A DNA stretch of 36,451 nt, taken from contig UQNM01000016.1 in assembly GCA_900542395.1 (NCBI GenBank), positions 1-36,451 of the forward strand. Reading direction: 5' to 3'. The translations under genes and the position numbers were made by a program. Positions 30,490-36,451 of this stretch are shown in pieces. Below the pieces are notes generated by a model. That model saw only the letters and a program-made list of their open reading frames with translations, did no database searches and was not told where the DNA came from. The first letter of the stretch is position 1; every line of letters begins with the position of its first letter. The stretch comes from an uncultured Eubacteriales bacterium. GTDB lineage: Bacteria; Bacillota; Clostridia; Christensenellales; Aristaeellaceae.

Positions 30490-30548
30490 ATGCAGAAGGC
30501 GATTTTCCGCGACTTGGCGGCTCGGCGGGTGCATCGTCCCCCGGTCAA

Positions 30549-30578
30549 TTGACAAACGCCGCCGATACGGGGTACAAT
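30549..30578 (+). promoter_or_regulatory. Promoter of the GrpE-like/Hsp70-like pair
   Basis: -35 TTGACA (30549-30554) and -10 TACAAT (30573-30578) are separated by 18 bases. They lie 38 bases before the start codon. No CIRCE-type heat-shock operator is visible around it. Confidence 0.8.
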
Positions 30579-30616
30579 GAGCTATCCCAAAAAAACAAAG
30601 GAAACGGGGGACGCAC

Positions 30617-31462
30617 ATGAACGCAGTCGCCGCTTTTGAAAACCGAAAGGATACGCTTCGGGCGCAACTGGAGGAAAGCGAAAATATGCCGCAGGCGATT
30701 TCCGCCGCGACCATGACGCTGGAACAAATCGCCTGCGACCTGGCGCAGGATGAACAGGATGATTTCGCCCGCCAGCGGCAGCAGGCCGTCATGGCGCTGG
30801 CCAAGCGCCTGCCGCTGGGGCTGCGCGCAAGCCGCGCCAAGGCGCAGATTGTGCTGGAGGAGACGCAGGAGCAGCCGAGCCGGGTTCGGCGCGGGGCGGT
30901 CGGCGCGGGCGCGGTGATGCTCGCGGCGCTGGCGGTGTATGAAGCCGTGAACGGCAAGATGAATTTCGCGCTTTTGCAGGCGCTGGGCGCGCTGCTGATG
31001 CTCTTCGGCGCAAACGGCGCGCTGACCGCGACGACGCGGCAGACCCCGCGCGCGCAGGCGGAGACGGCGATTGACGCGGCGGACATGGTGCGCGAGGTCG
31101 GCGAAATCTGTCAGGCGGCGGATCTGTGCGCGGCGGATCTGGCGCTCATCGAACAGGACAACGCGCCGTCGCGCCTCTCCGGCACAGCGGACGAGGCCAT
31201 GCTCGATCTGCTCTCGGCGATGATGGAGGCGCGCGCCTCCGGGCGGCAGGATCTGGCGCTGCGAAGCCTTGACCAGGCGGAGCAATACCTGCGGATGCTG
31301 GGCGTGCAGAGCGTGTTTTACGACGCGGAGCACGCGGCGCTGTTCGACGTGCTGCCCGCCCGGAGCGGCGAGCGGACGGTTCGCCCGGCGCTGGTGCGCG
31401 ACGGGGAGCTGGTGCGCCGGGGCGTGGCGGCGGTCGCGCCGATGGCCGCGAAGGAGGCGTGA
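30617..31462 (+). CDS. Membrane-anchored protein with GrpE-like C-terminus
   Basis: The 281 residues divide into three. An N-terminal helical, glutamine- and glutamate-rich region (1-90) is followed by two adjacent membrane helices (about 93-115 and 118-139) with NGK between them. A cytosolic C-terminal region completes the protein. Its last 45 residues, VFYDAEHAALFDVLPARSGE then RTVRPALVRDGELVRRG, resemble the beta domain of GrpE (FDPN.HEALF... RPA.V). GrpE drives nucleotide exchange on DnaK. The next gene encodes an Hsp70-like ATPase and starts 2 bases after this stop, and its AAGGAGG is inside this gene's last codons. I infer a membrane-tethered exchange factor or partner. The resemblance is weak and by eye. 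Confidence 0.6.
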   Translation: MNAVAAFENRKDTLRAQLEESENMPQAISAATMTLEQIACDLAQDEQDDFARQRQQAVMALAKRLPLGLRASRAKAQIVLEETQEQPSRVRRGAVGAGAVMLAALAVYEAVNGKMNFALLQALGALLMLFGANGALTATTRQTPRAQAETAIDAADMVREVGEICQAADLCAADLALIEQDNAPSRLSGTADEAMLDLLSAMMEARASGRQDLALRSLDQAEQYLRMLGVQSVFYDAEHAALFDVLPARSGERTVRPALVRDGELVRRGVAAVAPMAAKEA

Positions 31463-31464
31463 GC

Positions 31465-33369
31465 ATGAAGATTTTGGGCTTTGATTTGGGCGACGGCGAG
31501 AGCGCCGTGACGCTGCTGGACGAGGATTCCACCGTCGAGCCGCGCGTGATGCCGCTCTGCGGCAAAAACAGCCTGATTTCCGCCGTGGGCGTGAAGGACG
31601 GGCGCATCGTCATCGGCGAGGCGGCCAGCGTGACGGACGGCGCGGCGGAGGCGAAGGTGCGCTTCAAATCCCGCTACCTGACCGACCCGGCCGCCTCGGC
31701 GGACGTGCGCGCGTTTGCGCAGGGCGTGATGAACGAGCTTGTCCGCACGCAGCCCGCGCTGATGGCCGAGGTGAGCCGAACGGTGGTCGGCTGTCCGGCG
31801 GGCTGGGGCGACGGCAGGCGGGAGCAATACGCCGCGCTGCTGGAATCGGCGGGCTTTCCGAACGTCAGCGTCGTGCCCGAACCGCGCGCCGCGTTTCTCT
31901 ACGCGCGGCATGCGCGCGGCCTGCGCGTCAGCCCGGAGCTGATGAAAAAAAGCGCGATGGTCATCGACGTCGGGTCATCGACGACGGATTTTGCGTATAT
32001 CGTGGACGGGCGTCAGCAGAACGTGTCGCTTTTCGGGGACACGAACCTCGGCGGCGGGTTGATCGACGAACGGATTCTTGCCCACGCGCTGGCCGCGTCG
32101 AAGGACGGGAAGGCGATTCGCGCCGTGTTTGCGGAAAGCTCCGCATGGCGGAGCTATTGCGAGCTGGAGGCGCGGCGGCTCAAGGAGAGCTATTTCCTCG
32201 ACGAGGGAAAGTGGGCGGACGCGCCGCTGACCCGGACGCTGACGGTCTGCTACGACGAGCCGCTGGCGCTGGAGCTTTCCATCGGCGGGGCGAGCATCCG
32301 CGGCATGGTGGAGGAGCCGATCGCCGCGCTGGGCGGGCGGAGCTTCGTCGGCAGTCTTCAGGACGCACTGCGGGCGGCGGTGGAGGTCAGCCGGGCATGC
32401 CCGCCCGAGGTTGTGATTCTGACGGGCGGCGCGTCGCGCATGGCGTTTTTCCAGCAGGCCTGCCGCGAGGCGTTTGCGAATGCGCTGGTCGTGCTCTGCC
32501 CCGAGCCGGAGTGCTCCATCGCGCGCGGGCTGGCCTACGCGGGGCGCGTGGACGAGCGGCTGAGCCTGTTCCGGCGGGAGGTTGCCTCCATCGCGCACGG
32601 GGAAAAGCTCTCCGTGGCGGTGAACGCGAGCGCGCACGAGCTATACGAGCCGGTGGCCAAGGCGCTGTTTGACATCGCGCAGGAGAGCACGCTCGAGGCG
32701 GTTCGGCTTTGGCGCAAGGGCGGCGTGGACACCATCGAGGCGCTGAACAAAAAGGTCGAGCGGAAGATTTCAAAGGCCTTCGCCGGGGACGCGCTCTGCG
32801 ACCGCATCGGGGGCGAATTGCAGGCGTGGCTGGACGAGCTGATGCGCACGCTGGAAAACGAGCTGACGACGCTCTGCGTGCGCTGCGGCGTGCCGCCGGA
32901 GCGGATGAGCCTGACCGGGGCGAAGGTGGACGCGGGGCTTTCCGGCGTGAAGCTCTCGCTGGTGGACGCGATGGGCATGGATATCCTCTCCGGGCTGATG
33001 GGCGTGGTGCTGGCGGTCGTCGGCGCGAGCCTGTGCGGGGGCGGCGGCATGGCGATGGTCAGCGCGGGGCCGGCCGGCATGGTCGCGGGCGCGGCGGCGG
33101 GCATACTGCTGGCGCTGGTCGGCAAGAGCGGCATGGAAAAGGCGCTGGTCAAGGCGAAGCTGCCGCTGCTGGTGCGCAGGTTGGTGACGGATAAGGCGGT
33201 GAAAAGCGGCCTTTCCCGCCAGCGGGACGAGGTTGAAAAGGCGATCATCAAGGCGCTGGCCGACCCGGCAAACGGCTTTTCCGCGCGGCTGTGCCAGAGC
33301 CTCTCCCAGACGCTGGGCGCGCAGATGGAGCGGATGGCGAAGGACGCGGAAATGTCGATTTGTGCGTGA
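31465..33369 (+). CDS. Hsp70-like ATPase with glycine-rich hydrophobic C-terminal segment
   Basis: The 634-residue protein has a complete actin-like ATPase half. Phosphate-1 is LGFDLGDGESAVTLL (residues 4-18), connect-1 is VVPEPRAAFLYA, phosphate-2 is VIDVGSSTTDFAYI (D168), GGGLIDERIL follows, and the adenosine loop LTGGASRM lies near 319-326. After about residue 370 there is no recognisable DnaK substrate-binding domain. Instead there is a helical region and a hydrophobic glycine-rich stretch at about 508-556 (VVLAVVGASLCGGGGMAMV, then GMVAGAAAGILLALVGKSG), then a basic and then amphipathic tail. This suggests a membrane-associated Hsp70 relative. ATG 31465 has AAGGAGG 7 bases upstream; a GTG at 31459 is too close. 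Clients are unknown. Confidence 0.75.
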   Translation: MKILGFDLGDGESAVTLLDEDSTVEPRVMPLCGKNSLISAVGVKDGRIVIGEAASVTDGAAEAKVRFKSRYLTDPAASADVRAFAQGVMNELVRTQPALMAEVSRTVVGCPAGWGDGRREQYAALLESAGFPNVSVVPEPRAAFLYARHARGLRVSPELMKKSAMVIDVGSSTTDFAYIVDGRQQNVSLFGDTNLGGGLIDERILAHALAASKDGKAIRAVFAESSAWRSYCELEARRLKESYFLDEGKWADAPLTRTLTVCYDEPLALELSIGGASIRGMVEEPIAALGGRSFVGSLQDALRAAVEVSRACPPEVVILTGGASRMAFFQQACREAFANALVVLCPEPECSIARGLAYAGRVDERLSLFRREVASIAHGEKLSVAVNASAHELYEPVAKALFDIAQESTLEAVRLWRKGGVDTIEALNKKVERKISKAFAGDALCDRIGGELQAWLDELMRTLENELTTLCVRCGVPPERMSLTGAKVDAGLSGVKLSLVDAMGMDILSGLMGVVLAVVGASLCGGGGMAMVSAGPAGMVAGAAAGILLALVGKSGMEKALVKAKLPLLVRRLVTDKAVKSGLSRQRDEVEKAIIKALADPANGFSARLCQSLSQTLGAQMERMAKDAEMSICA

Positions 33370-33387
33370 TGGCCACAAAATAAAACG

Positions 33388-33507
33388 GATAAACGGTCAA
33401 AATAGATAAATGATAAACGGTTTGATTGTCTGAAATACCCAGAAACGGAAAATAAAACGTGAATATTCGCACAAAATCATGCAAATTTGCGTCGAGTGTG
33501 CTATAAT
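33388..33507 (+). promoter_or_regulatory. Promoter region of nagBA with direct repeats
   Basis: An extended -10, TGCTATAAT (33499-33507), lies 33 bases before the nagB start; no good -35 is seen. Upstream, GATAAACGGT occurs twice in direct orientation (33388-33397 and 33412-33421), 24 bases apart, in an AT-rich stretch. They may be regulator sites; NagR/GntR control would be a guess. Confidence 0.5.
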
Positions 33508-33539
33508 GGCGGCAGCAATCTAAATCGAGGAGGGATCTC

Positions 33540-34265
33540 ATGGAATTCCATGTCTACGAAAACGCACGAGCGGCCTGCGAGGCGGCAGGCGTGCTCATCG
33601 CCGCGCAGATCACCCGCAAGGGCGACAGCGTGCTGGGTCTGGCGACCGGCTCGACCCCGATTCCCGCATATGAAATGCTGGCGCAGTGGTACGACCGCGG
33701 CGTGATCGACTTTGACCGCGTCCGCACGTTCAATCTGGACGAATACGTGGGCATCGACCACAAAAACCCGCTGAGCTATCATGCGTTCATGCAGGAGCAT
33801 CTGTTCAGCAAGGTCAACCTGCGCAAGGAAAACGTGCATCTGCCCAGCGGCAACGCCGCCGCCGACGCAGAGGCATACGACAAGGCGATTCACGCGGCGG
33901 GCGGCATCGATATCCAGCTTCTGGGCATCGGCCGCAACGGCCACATCGGCTTCAACGAGCCCGCGGACGATTTCACCTACGGCACGCACGTCGTCACGCT
34001 GGCGGCGGACACCATCGAGGCGAACGCCCGCTTCTTCAGGAGCGCGGACGAGGTGCCGCGTCAGGCGGTCTCCATGGGCATCGGCAACATCATGGCGGCG
34101 AAGTGCGTCGTGCTGGTGGCGACGGGCGAGAGCAAGGCGAAGGCCGTGTACGACACCATCCGCGGGCCGATCACGCCGCGCGTGCCCGCGTCGGTTTTGC
34201 AGCTCCATCCCTGCTGCGTGATTCTGACCGACCGCGAGGCGGGCAAGCTGATGCTTGAGGAGTAA
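33540..34265 (+). CDS. nagB: Glucosamine-6-phosphate deaminase
   Basis: This cytoplasmic enzyme converts glucosamine-6-phosphate to fructose-6-phosphate and ammonia. The 241 residues match the short Gram-positive form, without the allosteric C-terminal tail of the E. coli enzyme. Motifs are GLATGSTPIPAYEML (phosphate loop), FNLDEYVG with D67 and E68, and GIGRNGHIGFNEP with the catalytic H135. GAGGAGGG precedes the ATG by 6 bases. nagA starts 3 bases after its stop, forming the usual catabolic pair for amino sugars, probably from peptidoglycan or host glycans. Confidence 0.96.
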   Translation: MEFHVYENARAACEAAGVLIAAQITRKGDSVLGLATGSTPIPAYEMLAQWYDRGVIDFDRVRTFNLDEYVGIDHKNPLSYHAFMQEHLFSKVNLRKENVHLPSGNAAADAEAYDKAIHAAGGIDIQLLGIGRNGHIGFNEPADDFTYGTHVVTLAADTIEANARFFRSADEVPRQAVSMGIGNIMAAKCVVLVATGESKAKAVYDTIRGPITPRVPASVLQLHPCCVILTDREAGKLMLEE

Positions 34266-34268
34266 ACC

Positions 34269-35381
34269 ATGCTGGTCAAAAACGGAACGGCGTTTATCGG
34301 CGGCCATTTTACGCGCGCCGATGTGCGCGTGGAAAACGGGAAAATCGCGCAGATCGGCGATTTGCAGGCGCGCGAGGGCGAGGAGATCCGCAGCGCGGCG
34401 GGGCTGTATGTGCTGCCGGGGCTTGTGGATATCCACATCCACGCTTACGCGGGCGCGGACTGCATGCGCGGGGAAAGCGACGTGCGCCGCATGAGCGAGG
34501 GCCTGCTCAAAACCGGCGTGGCGGCGTTCATGCCCACGACGATGAGCGCGCCGATTGAAGCGACGAACCGCGCGCTGCGGGCGATTCAGGCTGTCCGGGA
34601 CGTGCCCTGTGAAAAGGGCGCGGCGGTGCTCGGCGCGCACATGGAGGCGCCGTTCCTCTGCGAAAAATACAAGGGCGCGCAGTTGGGCGAATGTCTGATG
34701 AACCCGAGCGTCGAGGCGTATGAGGCCATGACGCGCGGGACGGACTGCGTCAGGATGATGACCCTCGCGCCGGAGCTGCCGGGCGCGCTTGACATGGTGG
34801 CCGATCTGAAAGCGCGGGGCGTTGTGACCTGCGCGGCACATTCGAACGCGACGGCGGAGGAGGTTCACGCGGCGGCGGATCGGGGGCTGACCCAGATCAC
34901 GCACCTGTTCAACGCGCAAAGCCCGCTGCACCACCGCAAGCCCGGCGTGCCGGGCGCGGGGCTGGCCGACGAGCGGATCATCGTGCAGGCGATTGCCGAC
35001 GGGCTGCACCTGCACCCGGACGCGCTGCGCATCGCGGCGCTCTGCAAGGGCGCGAAGGGCATGGCGCTGATCTCCGATTCGATGGAGGCGGCGGGCATGC
35101 CGGACGGGCAGTACGACCTCGGCGGGCAGGCGGTATTCGTCAAAAACGGCGAGGCGCGGCTGGCGGACGGCGTGATCGCCGGTTCGACGCTGGTGCTGCA
35201 CCGCGCGATTCACAACATGATTACGCTGGCGAAGATGCCGCCGGAAACCGTGATTCCGATGGCGACGAGCACCCCGGCGGATTCCGTCGGCGCGAAGGGC
35301 TACGGCCGCATCGAGCCGGGGGCCTGCGGCGTGCTGACGCTGATGGACGCGGGATGGAATCTGGCGGGCGTGACGGCGTAA
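34269..35381 (+). CDS. nagA: N-acetylglucosamine-6-phosphate deacetylase
   Basis: The enzyme removes acetate from N-acetylglucosamine-6-phosphate, supplying NagB. The 370 residues have the amidohydrolase layout: PGLVDIHIHAYAGAD (H56, H58), GAHMEAPFLCEKYKGAQ with metal ligand E126, AAHSNATAEE (H191), THLFNAQSPLHHRKPG (H212) and the catalytic D270 in LISDSMEAAG. The usual HLEGPF reads HMEAPF and HLFNAM reads HLFNAQ, modest departures that keep the ligands. GAGGAG is inside the end of nagB. It is followed by a Nudix-like gene 19 bases on. Confidence 0.95.
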   Translation: MLVKNGTAFIGGHFTRADVRVENGKIAQIGDLQAREGEEIRSAAGLYVLPGLVDIHIHAYAGADCMRGESDVRRMSEGLLKTGVAAFMPTTMSAPIEATNRALRAIQAVRDVPCEKGAAVLGAHMEAPFLCEKYKGAQLGECLMNPSVEAYEAMTRGTDCVRMMTLAPELPGALDMVADLKARGVVTCAAHSNATAEEVHAAADRGLTQITHLFNAQSPLHHRKPGVPGAGLADERIIVQAIADGLHLHPDALRIAALCKGAKGMALISDSMEAAGMPDGQYDLGGQAVFVKNGEARLADGVIAGSTLVLHRAIHNMITLAKMPPETVIPMATSTPADSVGAKGYGRIEPGACGVLTLMDAGWNLAGVTA

Positions 35382-35400
35382 AACGGGAGGAACAGAGAGC

Positions 35401-35862
35401 TTGCAAGTTGCGATCTATGCGACGGAGGAAAAGCGCCGCCGCGCGGGGTTTGACCATGTGCTCGTGCTGGCGCGGCTGGGCGAGGCGCTGATTCTGCGAC
35501 GCGACCGAATCAACGCGCTGTGGGTGCTGCCCGAGGGGCGGATAACGCGCGGCCAGAGCGTCGAGGAGACGGCCAGAAGCGCCTTGGGCGCGGCCATCGG
35601 CGAGGCGGTGTTCGACGTATGCCCGCTGTGCGCCTACGGCGTGACCGATGAAAAGGGCAGGGAGACCGGCGGCCTTTGCTATGTGGCCGACGTGCGCGAC
35701 TGGCCGGACGAGGCGCTGGATGAGGCACGCGCGTTCGACCGCCTGCCCCTGGCCATGCAGATGGACAGACCCGCGCTGATTCTGGCGCTGCACAAATGGG
35801 CGGGCGAATGGTTTGACGCGCGCATCACGCTGGAGCGGCTGGGTCAGCCCGCGCCGTTTTGA
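35401..35862 (+). CDS. Nudix-fold protein with a destroyed catalytic box
   Basis: The 153-residue frame starts with TTG, preceded by GGGAGG 11 bases upstream. DHVLVLARLGEALILRRDRI then LWVLPEGRITRGQSVEETAR aligns with a Nudix domain. In the Gx5Ex7REUxEExGU box the positions read G46, Q52, S60, A61, A64, A65 and G67, so every acidic catalytic residue is gone while the glycines remain. Hydrolysis is therefore unlikely. A binding, regulatory or vestigial role is possible, as in NrtR-type sensors that keep Nudix folds without activity. It directly follows nagA in the same direction. The family is judged by pattern alone. Confidence 0.65.
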   Translation: MQVAIYATEEKRRRAGFDHVLVLARLGEALILRRDRINALWVLPEGRITRGQSVEETARSALGAAIGEAVFDVCPLCAYGVTDEKGRETGGLCYVADVRDWPDEALDEARAFDRLPLAMQMDRPALILALHKWAGEWFDARITLERLGQPAPF

Positions 35863-35865
35863 CCC

Positions 35866-35894
35866 TTGACAGAAGCGGAAAAAGGTTGTATGCT
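35866..35894 (+). promoter_or_regulatory. Promoter of the YnzC-like gene
   Basis: -35 TTGACA (35866-35871) and -10 TATGCT (35889-35894) are separated by 17 bases. The -35 begins 4 bases after the stop of the Nudix-like gene. Confidence 0.8.
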
Positions 35895-35930
35895 GACAGG
35901 CAATCTGTGAACCCGGAGGTTATGATAAAG

Positions 35931-36146
35931 ATGGAACAGGAAAAAATTCTGCGCATCAACGAGCTGGCGAAAAAGAAAAAAGAGGTCGGCCTGACCGATG
36001 AAGAAATGCGCGAGCGCTCGGCGCTCTACGCGCAATACATCAAGGAGTTTCGCGAGCAGACGGAAGCGACGCTCAAACGCGTTCGCGTCGAGCAGGAGGA
36101 CGGCAGCTATAAGCCGCTGGTCAAAAAAGAAAGCAAACTGAATTAA
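35931..36146 (+). CDS. YnzC/DUF896 (UPF0291) family small protein
   Basis: The 71 residues start MEQEKILRINELAKKKKEVG, continue with LTDEEMRERSALYAQYIKEF and end in a basic tail. This is the two-helix hairpin of the YnzC family, in which the spacing INELAKKKK...LT.EE..ER..LR..Y. is conserved. In Bacillus a member lies in an SOS-linked operon; its function is not settled. CGGAGGT (35914-35920) is 10 bases from the ATG at 35931 and only 1 base from an ATG at 35922, so 35931 is preferred. It has its own promoter. Confidence 0.9.
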   Translation: MEQEKILRINELAKKKKEVGLTDEEMRERSALYAQYIKEFREQTEATLKRVRVEQEDGSYKPLVKKESKLN

Positions 36147-36168
36147 AAATTTATAAAGGAAAATATGG

Positions 36169-36451
36169 ATGAAGCTGTTTTTATGTTCGCACTTTTCAAG
36201 TGTAGGAAGTTTGATAAAAGAAGAAATTGATAACAAAAAAGTCGCATTTATTCCAACAGCATCGCTGCGTGAAGGCTACACCGGTTATGTCGGCTCGGCT
36301 CGAAAGCTATTTAATAAACTGGGAGCAGCCGTAACTGAAATTGATATTTCAACGGAGGCTTATTCAACGATACAATCTGTTTTTGAAGATGCGGACGTGA
36401 TATATTTTACTGGTGGAAATTCTTTCTTCCTTATGGACCAGCTCCGTAAAA
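36169..36451 (+). CDS. Peptidase S51/peptidase E-like protein (N-terminal part, runs off window)
   Basis: 94 codons from the ATG at 36169 run off the right edge. The start MKLFLCSHFSSVGSLIKEEI is followed by KKVAFIPTASLREGY, KLFNKLGAAVTEIDIS and a closing DADVIYFTGGNSFFLMDQL. FIPTAS and FTGGNSFFL are the first blocks of the class-I glutamine-amidotransferase-like peptidase S51 fold (dipeptidase E and relatives). The catalytic serine lies beyond the window. AAAGGA is 8 bases upstream; an ATG at 36165 gives a short dead frame. The codons are far more AT-rich than those of the neighbours, pointing to recent acquisition. Confidence 0.85.
   Translation, partial: MKLFLCSHFSSVGSLIKEEIDNKKVAFIPTASLREGYTGYVGSARKLFNKLGAAVTEIDISTEAYSTIQSVFEDADVIYFTGGNSFFLMDQLRK

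Noticed and set aside
30579..30616. CIRCE/HrcA heat-shock operator for the Hsp70-like pair
   Set aside because: No TTAGCACTC-type inverted repeat is present near the promoter.

Overview
The window comes from a GC-rich Gram-positive-type bacterium, most likely a gut Clostridia member (Christensenellales-like is a guess from gene style). Supporting signs are AGGAGG-type ribosome binding sites, TTGACA/TATAAT promoters, Clostridia-style families (Tex, a COG2509 FAD dehydrogenase, YnzC/DUF896, LCP and GtrA proteins) and many short GC-rich dispersed repeats of the kind scattered through gut Clostridia genomes. Both extreme ends (about 1-520 and 36147-36451) are clearly more AT-rich than the rest and may have been acquired.

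Layout. 1-193 is a truncated MarR regulator on the minus strand with a strikingly symmetric promoter/operator. 626-931 holds a tRNA-Val(CAC), its terminator, and a broken second tRNA copy interrupted by a palindrome. 1046-11394 is a surface-polysaccharide locus: four glycosyltransferases, a Wzy/ligase-like membrane protein, an initiating sugar-phosphate transferase, a degenerate six-hairpin glycosidase-like protein, a secreted CHAP protein and a fucosyltransferase-like GT. No Wzx flippase or chain-length regulator is present. 11487-12685 (minus) is a GNAT plus orotate-phosphoribosyltransferase-like pair. 13010-19473 runs GtrA, LCP, proA, polysaccharide deacetylase, zinc-ribbon protein, an RpiB-family isomerase, GH28 and GH105. 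The last three, with the separately promoted binding protein and two permeases at 19721-23062, form an oligogalacturonide/rhamnogalacturonan uptake and intracellular breakdown module. No ABC ATPase is in view.

23369-28820 carries tex, a secreted beta-propeller-like protein and a FAD dehydrogenase. 28822-30200 (minus) holds a small conserved-looking protein and an RluA-type pseudouridine synthase whose C-terminus is written by a dispersed repeat. 30617-33369 is the most unusual unit: a membrane-anchored protein with a GrpE-like C-terminus translated just ahead of an Hsp70-like ATPase that ends in a glycine-rich hydrophobic segment instead of a normal substrate-binding domain. nagB, nagA and a Nudix-fold protein that has lost its catalytic box follow, then a YnzC-like protein and the start of a peptidase-S51-like gene running off the window.

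Small repeats are a theme. At least four related hairpin elements, one MITE-like element, a 32-bp tandem array and several palindromes sit in intergenic DNA, and two of them extend protein reading frames. All family assignments come from reading motifs by eye; no database search was possible.
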